Positions 16,307-26,870 of a stretch of DNA of 64,000 bases are shown here, in pieces (position 1 is the stretch's first letter; every line of letters starts with the position of its first letter). A program made the position numbers and the translations under genes. A model generated the notes under the pieces. The model saw nothing but the letters and a program-made list of their open reading frames with translations. It had not been told where the DNA came from and did not search any database. The stretch is from SSSZ01 sp036732025 (GTDB lineage: Bacteria > Pseudomonadota > Gammaproteobacteria > Burkholderiales > Rhodocyclaceae), in the NCBI GenBank assembly GCA_036732025.1, contig DAINDE010000020.1, forward strand, positions 1 to 64,000. Direction: 5' to 3'.

Positions 16307-17465
16307 AATGCCGGGAAACGGGCCGTCTCAGGGGTCGGCTATCCTGTTCGTGGCCACGACCCCATTTGCGGTGAATGCCTTCCTGGCCTCCCATCTGGCC
16401 ACCCTGTCCCAGGATTACCGGATTGTCCTCTGCGTCAATCTCGAGGCCTATGAGCTCCTACCTTCCTTGTCACGCCTCGTGGAGGTGCGTCATATTCCCT
16501 TTGCCCGCAAGATTGCTCCGGGAACCGATCTGAAAACATTGCTGAAGTTGCTGTCGTTGGTTCGCCAGGTCAGGCCGGCAGCCATCCATAGCATCACGCC
16601 CAAGGCTGGGCTGCTGGCCATGATGGCCGGTTTCGTGGCTCGTGTGCCTCACCGCTGGCATACCTTCACCGGTCAGGTCTGGGCGACTCGGAAGGGGCTG
16701 GCCCGCCGCTTGCTCAAGGCACTGGACCGCCTGATCGTGCTGCTGGCCTCGCGGGTCTTTGCCGACAGTGCTTCCCAGTGCCGCCTGCTATGTGCTGAAG
16801 GCTTGGTCCGGGAAGGCGGGATCGGCATGCTGGGTGCCGGCTCCATCGCCGGCGTGGACCTGGAGCGTTTCCGTCCCGATGCGGTCGGTCGCGATCAGTT
16901 GCGCCGGCAGATCGGAACTGCTGCCGCTGCATGCGTGTTCCTGTATGTCGGCCGACTGGCCCGGGACAAGGGTGTGTTCGATCTGGTCCGGGCCTTTCAG
17001 CTGGTGGCCAGTGCCAACCCCAATGTCGAGCTGTGGGTTGTAGGACCCAACGAGGAGGGGCTGCTGCCGACCCTGCAGGATGCTGCCGCTGGCTGTGCGG
17101 CGCCTCTCCGCTGGCTGGGAGCGACGCCCACTCCCGAGCGCTTCATGGCGGCGGCGGATGTGCTGGTCCTGCCCAGCTACCGCGAGGGGTTCGGTTCGGT
17201 CATCATTGAGGGGGCGGCCTGCGGTATTCCGGCTGTAGCCTATCGTATCGATGGCGTTGTGGACGCTGTCGCTGAGGGATATAGCGGCCTGCTGGTCGAG
17301 CCAGGACAGCCGGCTGCCTTGGCCGAAGCCCTGGAGGCGTTGGCGCAGGATGAGAACCTGCGCCAGCGCCTCGGGGCGCAGGCCCGGGAACGTGCCGAGC
17401 GCCAGTTCAGCGGTCGGGTGGTGACCGAAGCCTGGCGTGACTACTACCGCAGTCAACTGAGCTAA
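16293..17465 (+). CDS. Family 4 (GT-B) glycosyltransferase
   Basis: Retaining GT-B enzyme of 390 residues. N-terminal domain: SAILFVATTPFAVNAFLASH, a variant seen in WbpL/PglA-neighbourhood transferases with IHSITPKAGLLAMMAG. C-terminal GT4 domain: FLYVGRLARDKGVFDLVRAF, VVGPNEEG and the donor-binding YREGFGSVIIEGAACGIPAV. Start 16293 lies inside the end of the preceding gene. Followed ten bases later by the phosphoglycosyl transferase, a pairing typical of the first two steps of glycan assembly: this enzyme may add the second sugar. Confidence 0.88.
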   Translation: MFQSEMPGNGPSQGSAILFVATTPFAVNAFLASHLATLSQDYRIVLCVNLEAYELLPSLSRLVEVRHIPFARKIAPGTDLKTLLKLLSLVRQVRPAAIHSITPKAGLLAMMAGFVARVPHRWHTFTGQVWATRKGLARRLLKALDRLIVLLASRVFADSASQCRLLCAEGLVREGGIGMLGAGSIAGVDLERFRPDAVGRDQLRRQIGTAAAACVFLYVGRLARDKGVFDLVRAFQLVASANPNVELWVVGPNEEGLLPTLQDAAAGCAAPLRWLGATPTPERFMAAADVLVLPSYREGFGSVIIEGAACGIPAVAYRIDGVVDAVAEGYSGLLVEPGQPAALAEALEALAQDENLRQRLGAQARERAERQFSGRVVTEAWRDYYRSQLS

Positions 17466-17475
17466 AGACAACAAC

Positions 17476-18036
17476 ATGAAGCGCCTGTTCGACATCTGCC
17501 TGGGTCTGGTGGCCCTGACCGTCCTGCTGCTGCCCTTGGTGCTGGTAGCTCTACTGGTGCGCCTCACCTCGCCCGGTCCAGTGTTGTACTGGAGTGACCG
17601 GGTGGGGCGGCACAACCGTATTTTCAAGATGCCAAAATTCCGTAGTATGCGGGTGGGTACGCCGGTGGTGGCGACCCACCTGCTGAGCGATCCCGTTGCC
17701 CACCTGACCCCGGTGGGCTCGTTCCTACGCAAGTCCAGCCTGGACGAACTGCCACAGCTATGGAGCATCCTCAAGGGGGATATGAGCTTTGTCGGCCCCA
17801 GGCCGGCGCTTTACAACCAGGATGATCTCATTCAGTTGCGTACGGAGCGGGGGGTGCATCAACTGGTTCCAGGTCTTACGGGGTGGGCTCAGGTGAACGG
17901 GCGGGACGAGTTGCCGGTTCCTGATAAGGTGAATCTGGACGTTGAGTATCTCAGTCGGAAGTCCCTTGGACTCGATGTCAAGATACTGTGGATGACCTTG
18001 GTCAAGGTCTTGCGTACCGACGGCGTATCGCACTGA
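17476..18036 (+). CDS. Small membrane phosphoglycosyl transferase (sugar-1-phosphate to undecaprenyl phosphate)
   Basis: Initiates glycan synthesis on the lipid carrier at the inner face of the inner membrane. The 186 residues start with KRLFDICLGLVALTVLLLPL, the reentrant membrane helix of the PglC-like monotopic class, then show MPKFRSM, RKSSLDELPQLWSILKGDM with SFVGPRP (catalytic DE region) and PGLTGWAQVNGRDELP. The length is that of the short PglC form without the WbaP N-terminal membrane domain. Neighbouring WbpM-type dehydratase suggests a 6-deoxy amino sugar as the first residue. Confidence 0.9.
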   Translation: MKRLFDICLGLVALTVLLLPLVLVALLVRLTSPGPVLYWSDRVGRHNRIFKMPKFRSMRVGTPVVATHLLSDPVAHLTPVGSFLRKSSLDELPQLWSILKGDMSFVGPRPALYNQDDLIQLRTERGVHQLVPGLTGWAQVNGRDELPVPDKVNLDVEYLSRKSLGLDVKILWMTLVKVLRTDGVSH

Positions 18037-18117
18037 TTGAGGTTCTGCGCCTTTCCGGCGATCCGGGCTAAAATCGATCGTTTTTGATCTTCGGTAGAAG
18101 GCTCTCGCGGTAACAGT

Positions 18118-19932
18118 ATGATGAATCCACGGTCTCTTGCAGCTTTCCTGCACGATCTCGCCGCGGTTGCCGCAGCTTGGCTGCTCGCGTTCGCGCTGCG
18201 ATTCAATTTTGATGTTCCAGCGGAATTCGTGGCATCTGCTAATCGATCCCTGCTCTGGATCGTGCCGCTGTTCGGAGGCCTTTTTTTTTCGTTCGGCCTC
18301 TACCGCGGCGTTTGGCGCTTTGCCAGCCTTTCCGATATGAGGCACATTTTGGGGGCGGTTGGATCCGGCGGAGTGCTGGTGGTCATGGCCGTAGTGTTCC
18401 TCAAACTAGGGGTTATTCCGCGGTCCGTACTGGTCATGCATCCGGTACTCCTTATTGTTTTCATGGGGGGAAGCCGGTTTGCTTACCGTAGCTGGAAAGA
18501 GCATCGGCTTTACGGCCCGGCCAGGATGCGAGGCCAACCGGTGGTCATCCTGGGGGCTGGCGAAGCGGCAGATTCGCTTTTGCGCGAAATGAACCGCAGC
18601 GGCGCTTGGTATGCGGTTGCCTTGGTGAGCAACCGGCCGGCGAACCAGGGGCGGAGACTGCATGGGCTCCCCGTCTTCGCTCCCATGGCTGAATTGCCGA
18701 TGGTAGCCCAGCGGTTTTCGGTCAAGCACGCGATCATGGCAATGCCCAACAGTCGTGCTGCTGAACGTCGGGAGGCGGTGGAAATCGCGTCCGCAGCAGG
18801 GTTGTCGGTCATGACCATGCCGTCCTACGACGACCTTCTGGCTGGTCGCCTGTCGGTGTCGAGTATACGAAAGGTCGAGCTTGAGGATTTGCTTGGTCGC
18901 GAGGCGGTTTCCCTCGACGGCGAGGGGCTAAGCGGACTGTTGAAAGGGCAGGTGGTATTGGTTACCGGGGCCGGGGGCTCCATTGGTTCGGAGCTTTGCC
19001 GGCAGATTGCCCGATTTTCCCCGGCGCGCCTCGTGCTCGTGGAATCTTCGGAATTTGCCCTCTACCGCATCGACGAGGAATTGGGGCAGTCCTTCGCCTA
19101 CCTTGATCGGGGTTGCTGGGCGGCAGACGTGCGCGACCGCGATCGTGTAGATGAAATCCTGGCCACGGAGCGGCCGGCGGTTGTTTTTCATGCGGCGGCC
19201 TATAAACATGTCCCGCTGATGGAAAAAGAGAATGCCTGGCAGGCCGTACGTACCAACACCCTGGGCACCCTTACCATGGCTCTGGCTTCCCGGCGGACAG
19301 GGGTCGGGAAGTTTGTGCTGATTTCTACCGACAAGGCGGTAAACCCCACCAATGTGATGGGAGCTACCAAACGCCTGGCTGAGCGGGTGTGCCGGGCGAT
19401 CCAGGAGGTAGATGGCACACGCTTCATTACCGTCCGTTTCGGCAACGTGTTAGGCAGCAACGGCAGCGTCATACCCAAGTTTCGTGAACAGATTGCCCGC
19501 GGGGGGCCGGTGACAGTGACCCACCCGGACATCGTTCGCTATTTCATGACGATTCCCGAGGCTGCGCAACTCGTGTTGCAGGCCGGCTTGATGGGGCAGG
19601 GTGGCGAGATTTTTGTTCTCGACATGGGGGAGCCGGTGAAGATCGTCGATTTGGCGAGAGACATGATTCGGCTCTCGGGCTTTTCCGAGGAGGAAATCCC
19701 TATCCAGTTCTCGGGACTGCGCCCCGGTGAGAAACTCTACGAAGAACTCCTCGCCAATGACGAAACCACGCTCCCGACGCCACACCCGAAACTGCGTATC
19801 GCACGCCTGGGGGATGGGCTCGGCGAGTCCGAATATCAGGAAATTCGTCAGTGGCTCGCGGCAGGGGTTCGAGGGGTGGCGGAAGTGCGCGAAGGCCTCA
19901 AGCGTTTTGTCCCCGAATATGTTGCGGCTTGA
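18118..19932 (+). CDS. Membrane-bound nucleotide-sugar 4,6-dehydratase (WbpM/CapD type)
   Basis: Makes UDP-4-keto-6-deoxy-GlcNAc-type sugars from UDP-GlcNAc at the membrane. The 604 residues have four predicted membrane helices in the first 120, a CoA-binding-like domain with VVILGAGEAADSLLREM, and a C-terminal Rossmann domain (about 280-600) with VLVTGAGGSIGSELCRQIAR, FHAAAYKHVPLMEKEN and LISTDKAVNPTNVMGATKR, where methionine replaces the usual tyrosine of the YxxxK motif, as in FlaA1/WbpM. It is the last gene before the housekeeping cluster resumes, only 30 bases ahead of aroA. Confidence 0.93.
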   Translation: MMNPRSLAAFLHDLAAVAAAWLLAFALRFNFDVPAEFVASANRSLLWIVPLFGGLFFSFGLYRGVWRFASLSDMRHILGAVGSGGVLVVMAVVFLKLGVIPRSVLVMHPVLLIVFMGGSRFAYRSWKEHRLYGPARMRGQPVVILGAGEAADSLLREMNRSGAWYAVALVSNRPANQGRRLHGLPVFAPMAELPMVAQRFSVKHAIMAMPNSRAAERREAVEIASAAGLSVMTMPSYDDLLAGRLSVSSIRKVELEDLLGREAVSLDGEGLSGLLKGQVVLVTGAGGSIGSELCRQIARFSPARLVLVESSEFALYRIDEELGQSFAYLDRGCWAADVRDRDRVDEILATERPAVVFHAAAYKHVPLMEKENAWQAVRTNTLGTLTMALASRRTGVGKFVLISTDKAVNPTNVMGATKRLAERVCRAIQEVDGTRFITVRFGNVLGSNGSVIPKFREQIARGGPVTVTHPDIVRYFMTIPEAAQLVLQAGLMGQGGEIFVLDMGEPVKIVDLARDMIRLSGFSEEEIPIQFSGLRPGEKLYEELLANDETTLPTPHPKLRIARLGDGLGESEYQEIRQWLAAGVRGVAEVREGLKRFVPEYVAA

Positions 19933-19962
19933 TTGGCCGCCTTCCTTCATCAAGAGTGTCCC

Positions 19963-21903
19963 GTGACCGCAGAATTCATTGATCTTTCGCAATTGTCCAT
20001 AGGCTCAGGTAACGTCCGCCTGCCCGGCTCCAAGAGCATTTCCAACCGCGTTCTCCTGTTGGCGGCCCTTGCAGAGGGGGAAACCGAGGTTCTGGATCTA
20101 CTGGTGTCCGATGATACCGATCGCATGCTCGATGCTCTCAAAGCCCTGGGAGTCGGGGTAGTGCCCATGGAGGCGGGGCACTGGCATATCACCGGTTGTG
20201 GCGGGAACATCCCTGTCAAGGAGGCTGAGTTGTTCCTCGGCAACGCCGGCACTGCTTTCCGTCCCCTGACGGCGGCCCTGGCCCTGGCAAATGGAGACTA
20301 CGTGTTAAGGGGCGTCGCCCGCATGCACGAGCGCCCCATCGGCGATCTGGTCGATGGCTTGCGACAGTTGGGGGCGGACGTTACTTACCTCGGTAACGAG
20401 GGGTTTCCGCCTTTGCGGCTCAAACCCGCGACTATCCGCCCCGGTGGCACGGTCAAGGTGCGGGGCGACGTCTCAAGCCAATTCCTTACCGGCCTGCTCA
20501 TGGCCCTGCCCCTGACCGGGGTCGAAACCACGGTCGAGGTGGTTGGCGAACTTATTTCCAAGCCTTACATCGAAATCACCCTCGCCACCATGCGCCGCTT
20601 TGGCGTGGAAGTGCAGCGGGATGGCTGGCAGCGCTTCACGGTTCCAGCCGGCAGCCGCTACGTTTCGCCGGGAACGATCTACGTCGAAGGCGATGCTTCG
20701 TCGGCCTCGTATTTCCTGGCGTTGGGCGCCATCGGCGGTGGGCCGGTGCGGGTCGAAGGCGTGGGCAGGGATTCGATCCAGGGTGACGTGCGCTTCGCCG
20801 AGGCCTTGGCCAAGATGGGTGCCGTCATCGACATGGGCCCCAACTGGATGGAAGCGCGGGCGCCGGCGGGGGGGCTGGTCGGGGTCGACCTCGACTGCAA
20901 CCATATCCCCGATGCCGCCATGACGCTGGCCACCACCGCCTTGTTTGCCAAGGGCAGGACCACCCTGCGCAACATCGCCAGTTGGCGGGTCAAGGAGACC
21001 GACCGGATCGCCGCCATGGCGACAGAGTTGCGCAAGCTGGGGGCGCAGGTCGAGGAGGGGGCGGATTACATCGCCGTCACCCCGGCCCCCCTGCGGCCGG
21101 CGGCCATCGACACCTATGACGACCACCGCATGGCCATGTGCTTTTCGCTGGCGGCCTTTGGCACGCCGCTGCGGATCAACGATCCCAAGTGCGTGGCCAA
21201 GACGTTTCCGGAATACTTCACCGCCTTCGCTGCCGTGACCAAGTCCGCCCCGGTGATTGCCATCGACGGTCCCTCGGCTTCGGGCAAGGGGACCGTGGCA
21301 GCCCGGGTGGCGGCTGCCCTGGGCTTCGGTTATCTCGATTCCGGGGCGATTTACCGCCTGGCTGCCCTGGCGGCGCAGCGGGCCGGGGTGGCCTGGGACG
21401 ATGAAACCGGGGTCGCGGCCTTGGCGGCCGGGCTGGATATCGAGTTCGCGGAGAACGTGGTGCGCCTGGCGGGAGAGGATGTGAGCGAAGCCATCCGCAG
21501 CGAGGCGATTTCCTCCGGCGCCTCCCGGGTGGCGGCCCTGCCGGCGGTGCGTTCGGCGCTGTTATTCCGGCAGCGCGCCTTCTGCCGTGTGCCCGGCCTG
21601 GTGGCGGACGGCCGCGACATGGCGTCGGTGGTGTTCCCGCAGGCCGGCCTGAAGGTCTTCCTCACGGCCACGCCGGAGGTGCGGGCCGAACGCCGCTACC
21701 AGCAATTGCTCGCTGCCGGCGTGGCGGCCGACCTGGATAACATCGTTGCCGACCTCAAGGCCCGTGATGCCCGCGACAGCCAGCGGGCGGTGGCGCCGCT
21801 GCGCCAGGAGGAGGGGGCGAGGCTGCTCGATACGAGCGGCCTGACCATCGACGAGGCGGTCGCTCAGGTGCTGCGCTGGTACGAGGCGGCGGCAGCTCAA
21901 TAA
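19963..21903 (+). CDS. aroA-cmk: Fused EPSP synthase / cytidylate kinase
   Basis: One 646-residue protein. The first 425 residues are 5-enolpyruvylshikimate-3-phosphate synthase: LPGSKSISNRVLLLAALAEG, LFLGNAGTAFRPLTAALAL and WRVKETDRIAAMATELRKLG. From about 435 comes cytidylate kinase with P-loop IDGPSASGKGT, DSGAIYRLAAL and GRDMASVVFPQAGLKVFLTA. The fusion is known in betaproteobacteria; elsewhere the two are adjacent genes. The GTG start at 19963 is chosen because the protein then begins MTAEFIDL as in relatives. It links shikimate synthesis with CMP/dCMP phosphorylation only by expression. Confidence 0.95.
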   Translation: MTAEFIDLSQLSIGSGNVRLPGSKSISNRVLLLAALAEGETEVLDLLVSDDTDRMLDALKALGVGVVPMEAGHWHITGCGGNIPVKEAELFLGNAGTAFRPLTAALALANGDYVLRGVARMHERPIGDLVDGLRQLGADVTYLGNEGFPPLRLKPATIRPGGTVKVRGDVSSQFLTGLLMALPLTGVETTVEVVGELISKPYIEITLATMRRFGVEVQRDGWQRFTVPAGSRYVSPGTIYVEGDASSASYFLALGAIGGGPVRVEGVGRDSIQGDVRFAEALAKMGAVIDMGPNWMEARAPAGGLVGVDLDCNHIPDAAMTLATTALFAKGRTTLRNIASWRVKETDRIAAMATELRKLGAQVEEGADYIAVTPAPLRPAAIDTYDDHRMAMCFSLAAFGTPLRINDPKCVAKTFPEYFTAFAAVTKSAPVIAIDGPSASGKGTVAARVAAALGFGYLDSGAIYRLAALAAQRAGVAWDDETGVAALAAGLDIEFAENVVRLAGEDVSEAIRSEAISSGASRVAALPAVRSALLFRQRAFCRVPGLVADGRDMASVVFPQAGLKVFLTATPEVRAERRYQQLLAAGVAADLDNIVADLKARDARDSQRAVAPLRQEEGARLLDTSGLTIDEAVAQVLRWYEAAAAQ

Positions 21904-21912
21904 ACGATTGAT

Positions 21913-21928
21913 CGGAAAACGTTTTCCG
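21913..21928. repeat. 16-bp perfect palindrome ahead of rpsA
   Basis: CGGAAAACGTTTTCCG reads the same on both strands. It lies 9 bases after the aroA-cmk stop and 115 bases before rpsA. No T-run follows, so it is not a normal terminator. Could be a regulator site for an rpsA promoter; no specific factor can be named. Confidence 0.5.
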
Positions 21929-22043
21929 GGTTATCATCCGCACCTTTCCACGCCCCGGCGTGGGTGCGGGTGTCGGAGGCTTGCGGCCGCCGGCGTTCAT
22001 CAACCAACCGCCGCTTCGCGGCAATCTCCGAGTATTTCCCTCA

Positions 22044-23720
<1,677 letters not shown>

Positions 23721-23736
23721 CGACAAAGGCTGAGCC

Positions 23737-24021
23737 ATGACCAAATCCGAGCTCATCGCCCGACTGGCGGAGCGTTTCCCGCAGTTGGTGGCGAAGGATG
23801 CCGATTTTGCGGTCAAGATGATTCTCGATGCGATGTCCGACGCCCTGGTGCGCGGGGATCGCATCGAGATCCGCGGATTCGGCAGTTTTGCGCTCAACTA
23901 TCGTCCCCCCCGTGTTGGCCGCAACCCCAAGTCGGGGGACAAGGTCAGCGTTCCCGCCAAGTGGGTTCCCCATTTCAAGGCGGGCAAGGAGTTGCGCGAA
24001 CGTGTCGATCAGGCCGTCTAG
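23737..24021 (+). CDS. ihfB: Integration host factor, beta subunit
   Basis: DNA-bending HU/IHF family protein of 94 residues that pairs with IhfA (gene at 39986). MTKSELIARLAERFPQL and the beta-arm RGFGSFALNYRPPRVGRNPK with the conserved proline that intercalates DNA are present. It follows rpsA by 16 bases with AAGG before the ATG, the usual rpsA-ihfB linkage. An intrinsic terminator lies 30 bases after the stop. Confidence 0.97.
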   Translation: MTKSELIARLAERFPQLVAKDADFAVKMILDAMSDALVRGDRIEIRGFGSFALNYRPPRVGRNPKSGDKVSVPAKWVPHFKAGKELRERVDQAV

Positions 24022-24051
24022 CGCGCAAACCGGCCCAATGTGGTAGATTTG

Positions 24052-24079
24052 AAGCGGTGGCGCGAGCCGCCGCTTTTTT
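24052..24079 (+). terminator. Intrinsic terminator after ihfB
   Basis: Ten-base-pair stem, AAGCGGTGGC against GCCGCCGCTT with one G-T pair, closed by a GCGA tetraloop and followed by six T. It ends only 11 bases before lapA, so lapA-lapB would need read-through or a promoter overlapping this site. Confidence 0.8.
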
Positions 24080-24090
24080 ATTTGGATGCC

Positions 24091-24372
24091 ATGAAAATCA
24101 TCACCTGGGCCCTGCGCCTTGCGATTTTCCTGTTTTTGTTCGTGTTTGCCGTCCAGAACACGGAACCCGTCACCCTGCGCTTCCTCCTGGGTTCGGCCTG
24201 GCAGGCGCCCCTGGTGATCCTCCTGCTGGCCTTCTTCGCGGCCGGCGCCTTGCTGGGGGTCTTGTCTCTCCTCGGGCTGGTGTACCGGCAGCGGCGTGAG
24301 ATATCCCGGCTCAAGCGGGAGATCGCCAAGCCTGAAGCCGCTGAAATCGTCGTCCCCCCACCGCTGGTATGA
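24091..24372 (+). CDS. lapA: Lipopolysaccharide assembly protein A
   Basis: Inner-membrane protein of 93 residues, DUF1049 family, that works with LapB in controlling LPS synthesis through LpxC turnover in enterobacteria. Two membrane helices are evident (residues 3-22 and 43-65), followed by a basic coiled tail YRQRREISRLKREIAK. The ATG at 24091 gives the conserved MKIITWALRLAIFLFLFVFA with FAVQNTEPV after it. Stop overlaps lapB start (ATGA). Confidence 0.9.
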   Translation: MKIITWALRLAIFLFLFVFAVQNTEPVTLRFLLGSAWQAPLVILLLAFFAAGALLGVLSLLGLVYRQRREISRLKREIAKPEAAEIVVPPPLV

Positions 24373-25541
24373 GCGAGCTCTTCGACTACTGGCAGTTGCT
24401 GCTGATCCCGCTGTTCTTCGGCTTCGGCTGGGCGGCAGCCCGGGTGGACATCCGGCAGGTGGTGCACGAATCCCGGGCACTGCCCCGCTCTTACTTCCAG
24501 GGGCTCAATTTCCTGCTCAACGAGCAGCCGGACAAGGCCATCGATTCCTTTCTGGAGGTCGCCAAGATCGACCCCCAGACGGTGGAACTGCACTTCGCCC
24601 TCGGTAATCTCTTCCGCCGCCGCGGCGAGACGGAGCGGGCCATCCGCATGCACCAGAACCTCATCGACCGGGGCGACCTGGATGACAACCTGCGACTGCA
24701 GGCCCTGTCCGAACTGGGGCAGGATTACCTCAAGGCCGGTCTCCTGGACCGGGCCGAAGAAATATTCAACAAACTGCTCGGCACGGCCTTCGGCGAGGAG
24801 GCGAAGCGCAACCTGCTGGAAATCTACCAGGTGGAGAAGGAGTGGCTGAAGGCCGTCGACATCGCCCGGGAACTCCCCGGCGTCGCCTCACAGCGGGACG
24901 TGGCCGAGTACTATTGCGAACTGGCGGCTGCCGAGATCATGCGTTCCCGTCCCGAGGCTGCCCGGGAATACCTGGAGACGGCCATGCAGCAGAACCGCAA
25001 GTGCGTGCGGGCCAGCCTCCTGCAGGGCGATATCCTGGTCCAGGAGGGGCGGCTAGATGACGCCATCGCCGCCTGGCAACGGATCGAGCAACAGGATCCC
25101 GCCTACCTCGCCCTGGTCGCCCAGCGCCTACTGGAAACCTACCGGAAACTCAGCCGCCGCGAGGAAGGCATCGCCCTGTTGCGCGGCTACTTGGAACGCT
25201 ATCCCTCCCTCGACCTGCTCGATGTGGTCTACCAACTGGTACTGGAAAGCGAGGGGACGGAAGCGGCCTATCGCCTGGTGCGTGACGAGCTCCAGCGCAA
25301 TCCGACCCTCCTGGGGCTGGAGAAGCTCATGAGCGCCCGCCTGCCCCTGGCTACACCGGAAACGCAGCCGGACATCGAACTGGCCAAGTCCATCGTGCAG
25401 AGCTATACCAAGCGCCTGTCCCGCTATCAATGCGATAATTGCGGCTTCAAGGCGCGCCAGTTCTACTGGCGCTGTCCTGCCTGCGGGGGCTGGGAGACCT
25501 ATCCGCCTCGGCGCAGCGAAGAATTCGACTTAACCTTGTAG
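24369..25541 (+). CDS. lapB: Lipopolysaccharide assembly protein B, TPR scaffold
   Basis: 390 residues (E. coli LapB/YciM 389). N-terminal membrane anchor (about 5-25), then tetratricopeptide repeats over about 60-350 (GLNFLLNEQPDKAIDSFLEV, HFALGNLFRRRGETERAIRM are two of them) and a C-terminal rubredoxin-like metal knuckle CDNCGFKARQFYWRCPACGG. In enterobacteria it presents LpxC to FtsH and so balances LPS against phospholipid. Downstream LPS genes (ugd, hldA, hldD) fit this role. Confidence 0.95.
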   Translation: MSELFDYWQLLLIPLFFGFGWAAARVDIRQVVHESRALPRSYFQGLNFLLNEQPDKAIDSFLEVAKIDPQTVELHFALGNLFRRRGETERAIRMHQNLIDRGDLDDNLRLQALSELGQDYLKAGLLDRAEEIFNKLLGTAFGEEAKRNLLEIYQVEKEWLKAVDIARELPGVASQRDVAEYYCELAAAEIMRSRPEAAREYLETAMQQNRKCVRASLLQGDILVQEGRLDDAIAAWQRIEQQDPAYLALVAQRLLETYRKLSRREEGIALLRGYLERYPSLDLLDVVYQLVLESEGTEAAYRLVRDELQRNPTLLGLEKLMSARLPLATPETQPDIELAKSIVQSYTKRLSRYQCDNCGFKARQFYWRCPACGGWETYPPRRSEEFDLTL

Positions 25542-25550
25542 GAAATACCC

Positions 25551-26870
25551 ATGAAAATTACCGTGGTTGGCACCGGCTATGTCGGTCTCGTGAGTGGCAC
25601 CTGTCTGGCCGAAGTGGGCAACGACGTCCTCTGCCTGGATCTCGATCCGGAGAAGATCCGCATTCTCGAAGAAGGCGGCATTCCCATCTACGAACCGGGC
25701 CTGCAGGAAATGGTCCGCCGCAACGTCGCTGCCGGCCGCCTGCACTTCACCACCGACGTGGAAAAGGCCGTCCAGCACGGCACCATCCAGTTCATCGCCG
25801 TCGGCACCCCGCCCGACGAGGACGGTTCCGCCGACTTGCAGTACGTCCTGGCGGCAGCCCGCAACATCGGCCGTCTGATGACCGACTACAAGGTGGTCAT
25901 CGACAAGAGCACCGTTCCCGTCGGCACCGCCGACAAGGTCAAGGCTGCCGTCGCCGACGAACTCGCGAAGCGCGGTGCGGATATCCCCTATAGTGTCGTT
26001 TCCAATCCGGAATTCCTCAAGGAAGGTGCCGCCGTCGAAGACTTCATGCGCCCCGATCGCATCGTCGTCGGTGCCGAGGACGACCAGGCCATCCACCTCA
26101 TGCGTGCCCTTTACGCGCCCTTCCAGCGCAACCACGAGCGCCTCATCGTCACCGACATCAAGAGCGCCGAACTTACCAAGTACGCCGCCAACGCCATGCT
26201 GGCCACCCGCATCAGCTTCATGAACGAACTGGCCAACCTGGCCGAGGTACTCGGCGCCGACATCGAAATGGTGCGCCAGGGCATCGGCTCCGACCCCCGC
26301 ATCGGCTACCACTTCCTCTACCCCGGCTGCGGCTACGGCGGTTCCTGCTTTCCCAAGGACGTGAAAGCCCTCATCAAGACCGCCGCTGACGATGCCGGCA
26401 TCACCCTCAAGGTGCTCACCGCCGTCGAAGAAGCCAACGACGCCCAGAAGCATGTCCTCACCGCCAAGCTCAAGCAGAAGTTCGGCGACCTCAAGGGCCG
26501 GCACTTCGCCCTCTGGGGCCTGGCCTTCAAGCCCAACACCGACGACATGCGGGAGGCCCCCAGCCGGGAGCTGATCGCCGACCTCTTTGCCGCCGGCGCC
26601 ACGGTGACGGCCTACGACCCGGTGGCCATGCACGAAACGAAGCGCATCTACGGTGATGAGCCGCGCCTCAAGTATGCCGAGAGCCCCATGGGCGCCCTCG
26701 ACAATGCCGATGCCCTGGTCATCGCCACCGAGTGGAAGGAATTCCGCAGCCCGGACTTCGAAGCCATCAAGAAGGCCCTGAAGGCCCCGGTCATCGTTGA
26801 CGGGCGCAACCTGTACGATCCGAAGTTCGTGCGCGGCCTGGGTATCGACTACCTCGCCATCGGCCGCTGA
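25551..26870 (+). CDS. ugd: UDP-glucose 6-dehydrogenase
   Basis: Oxidises UDP-glucose to UDP-glucuronate with two NAD. The 439 residues start MKITVVGTGYVGLVSGTCLA; IDKSTVPVGTADKVK, NPEFLKEGAAVEDF and the catalytic cysteine motif YPGCGYGGSCFPKDVKAL all match the family. AGGAAA precedes the ATG. It shares a base with the hldA start. UDP-glucuronate can feed capsule, LPS core or aminoarabinose routes; none of those transferases is in this window. Confidence 0.96.
   Translation: MKITVVGTGYVGLVSGTCLAEVGNDVLCLDLDPEKIRILEEGGIPIYEPGLQEMVRRNVAAGRLHFTTDVEKAVQHGTIQFIAVGTPPDEDGSADLQYVLAAARNIGRLMTDYKVVIDKSTVPVGTADKVKAAVADELAKRGADIPYSVVSNPEFLKEGAAVEDFMRPDRIVVGAEDDQAIHLMRALYAPFQRNHERLIVTDIKSAELTKYAANAMLATRISFMNELANLAEVLGADIEMVRQGIGSDPRIGYHFLYPGCGYGGSCFPKDVKALIKTAADDAGITLKVLTAVEEANDAQKHVLTAKLKQKFGDLKGRHFALWGLAFKPNTDDMREAPSRELIADLFAAGATVTAYDPVAMHETKRIYGDEPRLKYAESPMGALDNADALVIATEWKEFRSPDFEAIKKALKAPVIVDGRNLYDPKFVRGLGIDYLAIGR

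Noticed and set aside
18037..18117. Promoter before the WbpM-type gene (TAAAAT at 18069)
   Set aside because: No -35 hexamer at acceptable spacing; the best match, TTGAGG, is 26 bases away.
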